Shown piece by piece: positions 15,265-23,852 of a stretch of 64,000 bases of DNA. The first letter of the stretch is position 1. Each line of letters opens with the position of its first letter. Position numbers and translations under genes: made by a program. The stretch is taken from positions 1 to 64,000 of the forward strand of contig NZ_RPDJ01000046.1 in assembly GCF_004023625.1 (NCBI RefSeq), written 5' to 3'. A model generated the notes under the pieces. It was given only the letters and a program-made list of their open reading frames with translations. It had not been told where the DNA came from and ran no database searches. The stretch comes from Streptomyces cavernae (lineage in GTDB: Bacteria; Actinomycetota; Actinomycetes; Streptomycetales; Streptomycetaceae).

Positions 15265-16553
15265 CGCTCCCCCATCCCGCGTACCGTCGCCACCACGACC
15301 CGCGCGGCCAGCTCCACCTCGGCCAGGGACACCGACTCGGCCGCGGAGTGGGCGTCCGTCACCGAGCCGGGGCCGAAGACCACCGACGGGATGCCGGCGC
15401 GGGCCAGTTTGCTGGCGTCGGTGCCGAAGGGCATGCCCTGGACGGCGGACGGGCGGCCGTGGGCGGTGAGCGCCCCGCGCAGGGCGGCGACGACGGCGGC
15501 GTCGGGCGGCGTGTCCAGGGCCCAGTCGACGGTGAACGGGGGATCCGTCTCGGCGTCCAGCGCGGCCAGTTCGGCACGGTCGGCCTTCCACACGGCCTCC
15601 GGGTCCTCCCCCGGCAGTGTGCGGCGGTCGACGTCGATCTCGCAGGTGCCGGGAATGGTGTTGGGTCCGGTGCCGCCCCGGACGCGGGTGACCGAGCGGG
15701 TGGCCGGGCCCAGCAGCGGATGCGGTGGGACGGCCGGGGGCGGGGCCGCGAGGTGGGCGATGACCGGGGCCATCAGCGTCACGGCGTTGACGGCTTCGTC
15801 GGGGCGGGAACTGTGCCCGGCGCGGCCCGTGGTGCGCACGGTGTAGCGGACGACGCCCTTGTGCGCCACGGCCGGGACCAGCCCGGTGGGTTCGCCGACG
15901 ATGGCACCGACGACGGTGCGGCCGGCCAGGGCGCCGGTCCGGTCGACCACGGGTCCGGGGCGGCCGGGGAGAGCGCCCGTACGGTCCCCCAGGGGTCCGG
16001 GGCGGCCGGGGAGAGCGCCCGTACGGTCCCCCAGGGGTCCGGGGCGGCCGGGGAGAGCGCCGGTGCGGTCCGCGAGGGTATCCAGCAGGTGCAGGACGCC
16101 CCGGTAGTCGTGCTCCTCGTCGCAGACGCCGGCGAGCAGCACCGTGTGCGACAGCGGCTCGCCGCGGGCGAGTTCGGCGGTGGCCAGCAGGAACGCGGCG
16201 AGCGGTCCCTTGGCGTCGCAGGCGCCCCGCCCGTACAGCCGGCCGCCGTGGACCGCCCCCTCGTACGGGCCGACGGTCATGCCGTCCGTCTCGACGGTGT
16301 CGAGGTGGGACTCCAGCAGCAGCGCCGGTGCCGACAGGTCCCGGCCGGGGACGACGGCGACGACGTTGCACCGCCCGGGCAGCACCTCGTGCAGCTCGGC
16401 GTGTACGCCGCGGTCCGCCAGCCAGTCGCGTACGTACTCGGCGACCGCCGTCTCGCCCCCGTCGCCCGCGCCGCCGCGGGGATTGACGCTGGGGATGCGG
16501 ACGAGATCGCGTACCAGATCCCGTACCAGGTCCGCCGTGTCCGGGGCCGTCAC
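15255..16553 (-). CDS. M20 family metallohydrolase (ArgE/DapE-like) with repeat insert
   Basis: A 432-residue amidohydrolase/peptidase. Ligands of the binuclear zinc site are His83 and Asp85 (SHLDTV), Asp113 (GACDAKG), the catalytic Glu146 with Glu147 (CDEEHD) and Glu221 (GEPTGL). Between them, residues 161-212 are a tandem 14-residue repeat (DRTGALPGRPGPLG, three and a half copies), absent from normal family members and positioned just before the lid domain. GTG 16553 overlaps the permease stop by 4 bp (GTGA). Family substrates are N-acyl amino acids or small peptides; with the sugar-type ABC transporter beside it, a sugar- or amino-acid conjugate is likely. Confidence 0.9.
   Translation of the reverse strand: MTAPDTADLVRDLVRDLVRIPSVNPRGGAGDGGETAVAEYVRDWLADRGVHAELHEVLPGRCNVVAVVPGRDLSAPALLLESHLDTVETDGMTVGPYEGAVHGGRLYGRGACDAKGPLAAFLLATAELARGEPLSHTVLLAGVCDEEHDYRGVLHLLDTLADRTGALPGRPGPLGDRTGALPGRPGPLGDRTGALPGRPGPVVDRTGALAGRTVVGAIVGEPTGLVPAVAHKGVVRYTVRTTGRAGHSSRPDEAVNAVTLMAPVIAHLAAPPPAVPPHPLLGPATRSVTRVRGGTGPNTIPGTCEIDVDRRTLPGEDPEAVWKADRAELAALDAETDPPFTVDWALDTPPDAAVVAALRGALTAHGRPSAVQGMPFGTDASKLARAGIPSVVFGPGSVTDAHSAAESVSLAEVELAARVVVATVRGMGERCA
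15952..16077. repeat. Three 42-bp tandem repeats inside the M20 gene
   Basis: Units start at 15952, 15994 and 16036 and are nearly identical. A fourth, degenerate unit lies just before. The 42-bp period keeps the reading frame and gives the 14-residue protein repeat. Confidence 0.9.
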
Positions 16554-17593
16554 GTCCGGCGCTCCCTCGCGTACACCAGCAGCAGGCCGATGATCAGGAC
16601 GCCGAGGATGACCTGGCGTACGCCCTCGGACAGGTTCCACGACGTCAGCAGCGCGGTGAGCAGGGTGAGCAGCAGGGCTCCGCCGACCGTGCCGAGGAGG
16701 TGACCGCGGCCGCCGAGGATGGAGGTGCCGCCGAGGACCACCGAGGCGATGGACAGGAGCTGGTACGGGTTGCCCATGGTGAGCGAGCTGGTGCCGGTGA
16801 AGCCGAGCAACACCAGTCCGGACACCCCCGCGAGCAGCGCGCAGGACACGTATGCGGTGAACGCGGTCGCGGCGAGCGGCACTCCGGAGGCGCGGGCGGC
16901 GCTCTCGCCGGCGCCGAGGGCGAAGGCGTACCGGCCGGTGCGGGACAGGTGCAGCAGCCACCAGGCGGCGGCCGTGACCACCAGCCAGAGCACGAACGAC
17001 CACGGCACCCCCAGCAGACGGCCGTTGGCGGCCGTGTCCAGCAGCGGGACCTTGGCAGAGCTGGGTGAGCCGTCGGTGTAGACGAGCAGGGCGCCGGCGA
17101 GGACCGTGCCGGTGGCGAGCGTCATCACCATCGGGGGGACGCGCAGCCACACCACTCCGGCCGCGTTCACCGCCCCGACGAGCGCGCTGAGCAGCAGTGC
17201 CGCCGTGATGGCGGTCGCGCCGCCGCCTGTTCCGGAGGCCACCTTGGCGCAGACGACCGCCGAGAGCGCCACCACGCCCGACACCGACAGGTCGATGCCG
17301 CTCATCATGACGACCAGGGTCTGGCCGACGGCGACGATGCCCAGGAAGGACGCCGTCTGCACCAGATAGCGGAAGTTGGAGACGCTGTCGAAGCCGTCGG
17401 CGAACAGGATCGCCGCCAGCCAGGTGACCGCGAGCACGCCGAACGCCCAGGCGGGCCGGCTGCCGCGCAGGGCGGCCAGTGCTTCGGTGCGCTGCCTGGC
17501 CGCGCGGCCCGTCGCCGGGCGCGTCGTGCTCGTCGCGGCGTCCGTCGTCGCGTGCGCCGTCGTGTCCGTCGTCGTTTCCGTCGTGCCGGTCAT
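16550..17593 (-). CDS. RbsC-type ABC sugar permease (second)
   Basis: A 347-residue BPD_transp_2 permease with 8-10 transmembrane helices. It has the family motifs VVMMSGIDLSVSGVVALSAV, the PPMVMTLATGTVLAG segment and ASVVLGGTSILGGRGHLLGTVGG. A Thr/Ala-rich N-terminus precedes the first helix. ATG 17593 overlaps the upstream permease stop (ATGA). With the neighbouring permease it forms the heterodimeric channel of a ribose-type importer. Confidence 0.93.
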   Translation of the reverse strand: MTGTTETTTDTTAHATTDAATSTTRPATGRAARQRTEALAALRGSRPAWAFGVLAVTWLAAILFADGFDSVSNFRYLVQTASFLGIVAVGQTLVVMMSGIDLSVSGVVALSAVVCAKVASGTGGGATAITAALLLSALVGAVNAAGVVWLRVPPMVMTLATGTVLAGALLVYTDGSPSSAKVPLLDTAANGRLLGVPWSFVLWLVVTAAAWWLLHLSRTGRYAFALGAGESAARASGVPLAATAFTAYVSCALLAGVSGLVLLGFTGTSSLTMGNPYQLLSIASVVLGGTSILGGRGHLLGTVGGALLLTLLTALLTSWNLSEGVRQVILGVLIIGLLLVYARERRT

Positions 17594-18543
17594 ACGGTCG
17601 CCTCCCTCGTGAGGTAGGTCTTCAGGGCGAGCGCGACGACGAGGATCACGCCCTGCATGATGAGCTGGTAGAAGGGCGAGATCCCGGTGAACAGCAGCAG
17701 GTTGGTGAGCAGACCGATCACCAGCGCGCCCAGGACCGTGCCACGCATCCGGCCGACGCCGCCGAAGAAGCTGATGCCGCCGAGGACGGAGGCGGCGATG
17801 GAGTTGAGCGTGTACGGCACGCCGATCGTGGGGTCCGCCGATCCGGTCTGGATCGCCAGCCCGATCCCGGCGAGCCCGGCGAACGCGCCCGCGAGACCGT
17901 ATCCGGCGATCTTCACCCCGCGGGTGTGCAAACCGCTGGCGTAGGCGCCGTGTTCGTTGCCGCCGACGGCGTACAGGGCGAGCCCGTGCCGGGTGGTGCG
18001 CAGCAGCTTCCAGACGGCGAGGACTCCGGCGATGGCGACGGCCGGCAGGGCCACCCCGTTCCAGCCGTTGTTGTACGCGGTCACCAGCCCGCCCGGCACA
18101 TGGCCCCCGGGCTGCGGCAGCACCACGAGCGTGACGCCGCCCCACAGGAACGACGCGGCCAGTGTCACCACGATCGGGGGCAGCCCGGCGTAGGCGACCA
18201 GGGTCCCGTTGACGGCTCCGGCCGCGACGGCGACGCACAGGGCGAGCACCATCGCCGTCACCACACCGCCCGCGCCCTGTGCCTCGTAGATGGCGAACAC
18301 GGCCATGGACAGCCCGAGCACCGCCCCCAGGGACAGGTCGATGCCGCCGAGGAGCATCACGGTCGTCTGCCCGGCTGCGGCCAGGATCAGCGGCAGGAAC
18401 TGGGCGGAGAGGATGGTGATGGAGGCGGGGGTGAGCAGGCTGGAGTCGTAGTGCTGGTAGGCGACCAGCAGGACGAGGAGGAGGGCGAGCAGCCCGAGGA
18501 GGTCGGTGTTGCCGCGGGCGGCGACCGTGAGCTTCTCACGCAT
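17590..18543 (-). CDS. RbsC-type ABC sugar permease (first)
   Basis: A 317-residue BPD_transp_2 permease: VMLLGGIDLSLGAVLGLSMAV, PPIVVTLAASFLWGG and AASVLGGISFFGGVGRMRGTVLG are diagnostic. I prefer ATG 18543 (MREKL), preceded by CGGGAG at 8 nt. A GTG nine bases upstream is possible. The start overlaps the end of the ATPase gene by 8 bp. It is the partner of the next permease. Confidence 0.93.
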   Translation of the reverse strand: MREKLTVAARGNTDLLGLLALLLVLLVAYQHYDSSLLTPASITILSAQFLPLILAAAGQTTVMLLGGIDLSLGAVLGLSMAVFAIYEAQGAGGVVTAMVLALCVAVAAGAVNGTLVAYAGLPPIVVTLAASFLWGGVTLVVLPQPGGHVPGGLVTAYNNGWNGVALPAVAIAGVLAVWKLLRTTRHGLALYAVGGNEHGAYASGLHTRGVKIAGYGLAGAFAGLAGIGLAIQTGSADPTIGVPYTLNSIAASVLGGISFFGGVGRMRGTVLGALVIGLLTNLLLFTGISPFYQLIMQGVILVVALALKTYLTREATV

Positions 18544-20569
18544 GGGCGACACTCCCGGAGGGGTCGGGACGGTCGGTCTCGTCGATGGCTGGTTCTTGGC
18601 CAGGGTTCACGACCGGAACCGCCACGCTGGTGGCCGTCTCGACGGGAGCCGCGACGCTGGTGGCCGTCTCCACGGGAGCCGCCACGCTGGGGGGCGCCTC
18701 GGCCGGAGCCGTCTCGGCGGGAGTCGTGATGACGGGGGTCTCGGCGTGATTCGTCATGACGGGGGTCTCGGCGTGATTCGTCATGCCGGCGGTCTCGGCG
18801 GGGGTCTCGACGGGAACTGCCTCGGCCGAAGCCGTCACAACGGGAGCCGTCTCGGCGGGAGCCGTCTCGGCGGGAGCCGTCTCGGCGGGAGCCGTCTCGG
18901 CGGGAGCCGTCTCGGCGGGAGCCGTCTCGGCGGGAGCCGTCTCCGTCGGAGCCGTTTCGGTGGGGGCGGCGGTTTCCGGGCCGGGCGTCGTGGGCCCGGC
19001 GGCCGGCTCGCGGATCCCCGTGGCCGTGCCCATCACCGATGCCCGGACCAGGCGTTCCTCCGTCAGGGCCGGGCCCATGAGGCGGTCGACGACCGTGCCC
19101 TCGTACAGGACCGCGACCTCGTCGCAGAGGCCGACCAGTTCCATGGTGTCTCCGGAGGTGACCAGGACCGCCAGGCCGTCGTCGGCGAGGCGGCGCAGAA
19201 GGTGGTAGATCTCGCGCTTGGTGCCGATGTCGATGCCCCGGGTGGGTTCGGCGAGCAGCAGGACGCGGGGCTCGGTCGGCAGCCACTTGGCGAGGGCCAC
19301 CTTCTGCTGGTTGCCGCCGGACAGCCGGCGGGCCTCCTGCGCCGGGGAGGACGCCTTGATGCGCAGCCGGTCGATGAGTTCGGCGACCAGCCGTGCCTCC
19401 GCGGTGCGGGAGACGGTGGTGAGGCGGTTCGCCGGGGCGAGGGTGCGCAGACTGGGCAGGGCGAGGTTGTGGCGCACGCTGCGGGCGGTGTGCACGCCCT
19501 CGGTCTTGCGGTCCTCGGGGACGTAGGCGATGCGGTGCCGGATCGCGTCGCGGGGCGAGGAGAGCCGGACGGGGCGCCCGTCGAGGGTCGACCGGCCGGT
19601 GTGCCGGGCCAGTCCGAACAGGGCCCGCAGCACCTCGCGCTGGCCCTGTCCCTGGAGTCCGCCGAGGCCGAGGATGCGGCCGGGCGCGAGGTCCAGGTCG
19701 ACACCGGAGCAGGCGCCGGGGACGGTCAGGCCCCGTACCGAGAGCACGGGTTCGACCGGGCCGACGGGCCCGTCCCGCTTCACGTCCCCCTCCCCCGCCT
19801 CGTCCCCGTCCCCGTCCCCGGAGGCCTTCTCCGGGAAGAGGTCCGACAGTTCGCGGCCCACCATCAGGCGCACGATGTCGTCGTGGTCCGTCCGGTCCCG
19901 TTCCCGGGTCGCCATCACCGCCCCGTCCTTCAGGACGGTCAACCGGTCGCTCACCGCGAAGAGTTCGGCCATGCGGTGACTGACGAAGATCACCGAGCCG
20001 CCCTGGTCGCGCAGTTCCCGGACCACCCGGAAGACGGCGCCCACCTGGTCCTCGTCGAGCGCGGACGTGGCCTCGTCGAGGATGAGCAGCCGCGGCTCCC
20101 CCGCCAGGGCCTTCGCCAGCTCCACCAACTGCTGGCGGCCGAGCGGGAGTCGCCCGGCCCGGGTGCGCGGGTCGACGTCGAGGCCGACCCGCTCGAGCAG
20201 GGGCCGGGCCCGCGCCGCGAGGTCGCGGGCCCGCACCAGGCCGCGGCGGCTGGGCCAGGCGCCGAGGAAGACGTTCTCCGCGACGCTCTGGTGCGGATTG
20301 AGGCTCAGCTCCTGCTGGACCGAGCCGATCCCGGCGGCCCGGGCGCGGTGCGGCGACCACGCCCGGACCGGGGCGCCGTCGTAGACGACGCGCCCGGAGT
20401 CGGGTGCGAGGAGTCCGGTGACGAGGGAGAGGACGGTGGACTTGCCGGCCCCGTTCTCCCCGACGAGCGCGAGTACCTCCCCGCGCTCGACCTCGAAACT
20501 CACCTCCGTGAGCACCCGGTTGCCCGCGAACGACTTCGACACCTGTTCCACGCTCAGCAGCGGCGCCAT
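18536..20569 (-). CDS. RbsA/MglA-type double ABC ATPase with PAETA-repeat tail
   Basis: A 677-residue sugar-import ATPase, against about 500 for the family. The first nucleotide-binding domain has Walker A GENGAGKST (37-45) and LLILDEATSALD. The second has the usual degenerate P-loop GLQGQGQRE and a good signature LSGGNQQK. However, its Walker B reads VLLLAEPTRGID, where Ala replaces the normal Asp. Residues about 523-677 are a low-complexity tail built of ETAPA pentapeptides and related VETATSVAAP units. It is the second gene of the operon, 57 bp after the binding protein, with GAGCAGGTGACC before ATG 20569. The tail's function is unknown. Confidence 0.92.
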   Translation of the reverse strand: MAPLLSVEQVSKSFAGNRVLTEVSFEVERGEVLALVGENGAGKSTVLSLVTGLLAPDSGRVVYDGAPVRAWSPHRARAAGIGSVQQELSLNPHQSVAENVFLGAWPSRRGLVRARDLAARARPLLERVGLDVDPRTRAGRLPLGRQQLVELAKALAGEPRLLILDEATSALDEDQVGAVFRVVRELRDQGGSVIFVSHRMAELFAVSDRLTVLKDGAVMATRERDRTDHDDIVRLMVGRELSDLFPEKASGDGDGDEAGEGDVKRDGPVGPVEPVLSVRGLTVPGACSGVDLDLAPGRILGLGGLQGQGQREVLRALFGLARHTGRSTLDGRPVRLSSPRDAIRHRIAYVPEDRKTEGVHTARSVRHNLALPSLRTLAPANRLTTVSRTAEARLVAELIDRLRIKASSPAQEARRLSGGNQQKVALAKWLPTEPRVLLLAEPTRGIDIGTKREIYHLLRRLADDGLAVLVTSGDTMELVGLCDEVAVLYEGTVVDRLMGPALTEERLVRASVMGTATGIREPAAGPTTPGPETAAPTETAPTETAPAETAPAETAPAETAPAETAPAETAPAETAPVVTASAEAVPVETPAETAGMTNHAETPVMTNHAETPVITTPAETAPAEAPPSVAAPVETATSVAAPVETATSVAVPVVNPGQEPAIDETDRPDPSGSVAHA
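18846..18965. repeat. 15-bp tandem repeats in the ABC ATPase tail
   Basis: At least six consecutive identical copies of GCCGTCTCGGCGGGA (plus-strand view) start at 18846, followed by diverged copies. They encode the ETAPA pentapeptide on the minus strand. Confidence 0.92.
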
Positions 20570-20625
20570 GGTCACCTGCTCACCCGTGTACTCGTCCGTG
20601 TGATCGTCAGTGCGCTCGTCCCGGC

Positions 20626-21705
20626 TCACTTGCCGATGAGCTTGTCGATCTCGGACTGCGGCAGGTCGTTGATCGGGTACGAGTCGTCCGGCTGGTCCGT
20701 CTTCACGAACTCCGAGAGGTTGTCGTCGGTGATCTCGGGCAGCGGGACGGTGATGTCCTGCGGCACCGACACGCCCTCCTCCTTCGCGACGGCCGCCTCC
20801 ATGGCGATCACGGCGAGGTAGTTGGGCTGGGCGGTGGCGATCGAGGAGAAGCCGTCCTTCTTCTTGGACTCCCACATCTTCAGGAAGCCGTTGTAGTTCT
20901 CACCGGTGATGGGGACGAGCTTCTTGTCCTGCTTGATCAGCGTCTGCAGCGCGGCGGCCGACAGCGCGCCGCCCTGCGAGAAGACGCCGTCGATGTCGGA
21001 GTTGGCGGAGTACGCGGAGGCGAACGCCTGGGCGGCCGGGGCGAGGTTGTACTCGCTGTGCACATTGCTGACGATCTTGATGTCCGGGTACTTCTTGAAG
21101 ACCTCCTCGGCACCGGCCCAGCGGTCCTCGCTGACGGCCACGCCCGCGGGGCCGTTCATCGCGATGATGCTGCCCTTGCCGTCCAGCTTCTTGGCCAGCC
21201 ACTCGGCCATCATCGAGCCCCAGGCCTTCTGGTCCGTGCCGACCCGGATGACCTTGGTGCTGGTCGGCAGGGAGTCGAAGGCGACGACGGTGATGCCCGC
21301 GGCGACGGCCTGTTCGAGGGCCGGGTTGAGGGCCGTGGAGGAGCCCGCGTCGACGAGGATGACGTCGTACTTCTGCTGGATCATGGCGCGGATCTGCGAG
21401 ATCTGCTGCGAGGTGTCGCCGTTGGCGTTGAAGGTCTTGAACGAGGACACCTTGCCCGCCGACTTCAGCTTGTCGACGTCGGCCTCGAGCATCTTCAGGG
21501 TCTGCTGCATCCACGACGGGGTCAGGTAGATGGTGGACCAGCCGACCTTGAGGTCCTTGGCCTGCGCGGGCGACGCGCTCTTGTCGCCACCGCTGCTCGC
21601 GGTACCGCTGCCGCTGTCGGACTCGACGTTGCACGCGGCGAGGCCCGCCAGCGTGCACACCGAGGCCGCCATGGCCACCACACCACGTACGAAACGTGCG
21701 TTCAT
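20626..21705 (-). CDS. Sugar-type ABC substrate-binding lipoprotein
   Basis: A 359-residue periplasmic-binding-protein type I (RbsB-like) lipoprotein. The signal peptide ends in the lipobox LAAC (Cys25), then a Ser/Gly linker. The two lobes contain QIRAMIQQKYDVILVDAGSS and GVFSQGGALSAAALQTL, typical of ribose/xylose/inositol binders. ATG 21705 follows GAGGAGC. It is first gene of the operon; ligand not predictable. The IclR regulator is at the far end of the operon. Confidence 0.93.
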   Translation of the reverse strand: MNARFVRGVVAMAASVCTLAGLAACNVESDSGSGTASSGGDKSASPAQAKDLKVGWSTIYLTPSWMQQTLKMLEADVDKLKSAGKVSSFKTFNANGDTSQQISQIRAMIQQKYDVILVDAGSSTALNPALEQAVAAGITVVAFDSLPTSTKVIRVGTDQKAWGSMMAEWLAKKLDGKGSIIAMNGPAGVAVSEDRWAGAEEVFKKYPDIKIVSNVHSEYNLAPAAQAFASAYSANSDIDGVFSQGGALSAAALQTLIKQDKKLVPITGENYNGFLKMWESKKKDGFSSIATAQPNYLAVIAMEAAVAKEEGVSVPQDITVPLPEITDDNLSEFVKTDQPDDSYPINDLPQSEIDKLIGK

Positions 21706-21915
21706 CGAAGCTCCTCAGATCCCTCGGGAGGTGCCCGGGCCAGGCACGGAGCCCGGGTGACAGGTGAGTTGGGGAGGGTGAGTCGGGGAGGGGGCTTTCG
21801 CCGGGCCCGCGCCCCGGAACATCGCTGTTCCGGGTGGTGGGGGACGCGTCGCCCGGTGAGGACCGGTCCTGTTGAGAGGGGAACGTAGGAGGTCGGCGCG
21901 GCCGCGCACCACGTC

Positions 21916-21945
21916 TGCAACACAGAATTTCGCATTGCACAACAT
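21916..21945. promoter_or_regulatory. AT-rich candidate operator upstream of the ABC operon
   Basis: A 30-bp AT-richer island, about 210 bp before the binding-protein gene, contains TGCAACACA and TTGCACAAC as similar repeats around GAATTTCGCA. It is a plausible IclR binding site, by position only. Confidence 0.3.
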
Positions 21946-22026
21946 GCCCGCTCGGAGGGCTGCTCGGAGGGCTGCTCGAGGCCGGTGCCCGGGGGTGCGT
22001 GCTGCTGCCGCTTGACCGAGCGCAGG

Positions 22027-22074
22027 CGCGCATGGGCGAGTGTGCGTGAGCGCGCATGGGTGAGTGTGCGTGAG
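22027..22074. repeat. Two tandem 24-bp repeats
   Basis: 22027-22050 and 22051-22074 differ at a single base; each contains GGGCGAGTGTGCGTGAG or its one-base variant. Confidence 0.85.
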
Positions 22075-22350
22075 TGCCGGTGCCGGCGGCGAGGCGGGGG
22101 GCGGGCGGACGGTTTCGGCGTTCAGAGCGCGGGGTGAGGAGATCCAAGGAACCGGCGTTGGGAAACGCCGCTCACAGCGACGATGACAGCGGAAGGAAGC
22201 GGCGAGCCGGGCCCGACCCGCCGGACTCGCTCAGCGCGCCGGCTCACCGGGCGGGCGGCGAGGTGCTCAACCCCGGGCTCGCCAGGGCGCACGGAGGCCC
22301 CGTTCAGCACACCTCCCCAGTCACCTCCGGCACGAGCGGCAGCACACTAG

Positions 22351-22549
22351 CCCCGGCAGGCACCGTTTGCCCGTCAAGGAGCGGCGTCATGGGGGTCCCC
22401 CTGCTCATGGGGGTCCCCCCGCTCGAGCGCAGCCGAGAGTGGGGGAGAAGTCGAGAGCTTGAGGGAGCGTGCTCTGGGGGTGCCCCCTGCTCGAAGAGCT
22501 TGGGGGAGCGTGCCGGGCGTCGCGACGGGGCGAACGGTGCCTGCCGGGG
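22351..22549. mobile_element. 199-bp MITE with long terminal inverted repeats and CACTAG target duplication
   Basis: The left end CCCCGGCAGGCACCGTTTGC (22351-22370, extending to 22375) is inverted at 22524-22549 with one indel and one mismatch. The element is bracketed by identical 6-bp repeats CACTAG at 22345-22350 and 22550-22555. The interior holds family hairpin-core copies (around 22390-22450 and 22480-22510). There is no transposase gene. Confidence 0.85.
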
Positions 22550-22609
22550 CACTAGGCTGAAGCCGCTGACCAGCCCTGGGGTGCTGGCCATTCGGGAGGG
22601 GTTTCGGCG

Positions 22610-22785
22610 ATGCCGCTGAGCAGCGGAGGAGCGGGTTCCATCGGGTCCATAGGCGGCTACGCGCTCGTCGACCGGCTCGGCAGTGGCGGCATGGGTGTCG
22701 TGTACTTGGGCCACTCGGCATCGGGACGTCAGGTCGCGGTCAAGGTCGTGCACGCGCAGTACGCGCAGGACGAGGAGTTCCGGGC
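22610..22785 (+). pseudogene. 5' stub of a serine/threonine protein kinase
   Basis: Starting at ATG 22610 the frame reads IGGYALVDRLGSGGMGVVYL, then ASGRQVAVKVVHAQYAQDE. This is the glycine-rich loop and catalytic-lysine strand of a PknB-type kinase. Similarity ends abruptly at about codon 58 (EEFRA). The rest of the kinase is absent from the next 3 kb, where an adenosine deaminase gene lies on the opposite strand. The breakpoint near 22785 marks a deletion or insertion scar. Confidence 0.85.
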
Positions 22786-22826
22786 AACCCCCACCCGTAA
22801 GACCTCTCTGTGTCCTGGCAGCGGAC

Positions 22827-23852
22827 TCACTCCCGCTCGGTCTCCAGGAACGGTGCCGTTGCTTGTGCAGGGGCGTCCAGCCAGTCGTCGATGAGTGTGA
22901 GCGCAGCCTTCGCCGCGGCGGGCGGGGCGCCCGAGAACTCGATCGACGTGCGGGCTATCGCGGCGAGTTGGGGGTCGGTCAGAGCGAAGGCCGCGCGGGC
23001 CGATTCGTACTCCTCCAGGAGGCCGGGACCGAACAGAAGGGGGTCGTCGGCGTTGAGCGTGCACCGGACGCCGGCTTGCAGCAGCAGCGGGAGGGGGTGA
23101 ACAGCCAGCGATGTCACGACGCCGAGGGCGACGTTGGAGGTGGGGCAGACGTCCAGGACTACGCCTTCCGCGGCCAGGCGGGCGACGAGAGCCAGGTCCT
23201 CGACCGCCCGTACGCCGTGGGCGATCCGTCGCGCGCCGAGCACGTCGAGCGCGGCGCGCACGCTGGCCGGGCCGGCGAGTTCCCCCGCGTGCGGAGCGGA
23301 GATCAGCCCGGCGTCACGGGCGATGGCGAACGCCTCGGCGAAGGGCTCGGGCGGATATTGGGCCTCGTCTCCGGCCAGACCGAAGGCGACCACCCCGTTG
23401 CCTGCCCGCCTGGCTGCGAGGCGGGCGACCTCGACAGCCTCCGAAGGGTCCGCGTTACGCCGGGCGAACAGCAGGACGCCGAAGCCGATGCCCAGACGTG
23501 CAGCGGTACGACGACCCTCGTCGACCACCGCGTCCAGCACATCGAGCGCGGCGTCCGGATCATCCTCGTAGGTCAGGGGGTTCACATGCGGCTCGATCCA
23601 TACGGCTCCGTCCGCGGCGGCGTCCTCGACCACTTCGCGCACCAGCCGCAGAAGGTTTTCCCGCGGTCCGCAGCGCACCACTCGCGCAGCGGCGCGATAC
23701 ATGGGCGTGAAGTCCTCGAACGACGTGAAGCCGCCCCGGTCCGGCGGTTGTCCGCCCTGCGCGGCCGTCAGTTCCGCGAATGTGGTGGGGCGCATCGCGC
23801 CTTCAAGGTGCAGATGCAGGTGGGCCTTCGGCAGACGGACAAGGCTGCGCAT
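22827..23852 (-). CDS. Adenosine deaminase family protein
   Basis: A 341-residue metal-dependent deaminase of the ADA fold. It has HLHLEG near the N-terminus (zinc ligands), the catalytic HAGE, RIAHGVR (zinc His), CPTSNVALG and NADDPLLF (zinc Asp; the usual motif is NTDDP or NSDDP). It would deaminate adenosine or a related aminopurine/adenine. A good -10, TAGAGT (23861-23866, minus), lies 8 nt before ATG 23852, so a leaderless or very short leader is likely. It sits at the kinase breakpoint, so it may have arrived with the accessory segment. Confidence 0.9.
   Translation of the reverse strand: MRSLVRLPKAHLHLHLEGAMRPTTFAELTAAQGGQPPDRGGFTSFEDFTPMYRAAARVVRCGPRENLLRLVREVVEDAAADGAVWIEPHVNPLTYEDDPDAALDVLDAVVDEGRRTAARLGIGFGVLLFARRNADPSEAVEVARLAARRAGNGVVAFGLAGDEAQYPPEPFAEAFAIARDAGLISAPHAGELAGPASVRAALDVLGARRIAHGVRAVEDLALVARLAAEGVVLDVCPTSNVALGVVTSLAVHPLPLLLQAGVRCTLNADDPLLFGPGLLEEYESARAAFALTDPQLAAIARTSIEFSGAPPAAAKAALTLIDDWLDAPAQATAPFLETERE

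Larger units (their letters stand above)
21706..22350. other. Intergenic region with short repeats, no gene seen
   Basis: It contains the promoter region of the ABC operon (minus strand). A 24-bp direct repeat lies at 22027-22050 and 22051-22074 (one mismatch). Otherwise there is no credible reading frame. The left target duplication of a MITE is at its right end. Confidence 0.6.

Noticed and set aside
18846..18965. CRISPR array
   Set aside because: Units are directly adjacent without spacers and are translated; none of the other tandem arrays has unique spacers either.
18506..20821. 771-codon plus-strand frame
   Set aside because: Exactly antisense to the ABC ATPase. Its Gly/Ser/Arg repeats are the complement of the ETAPA repeats.
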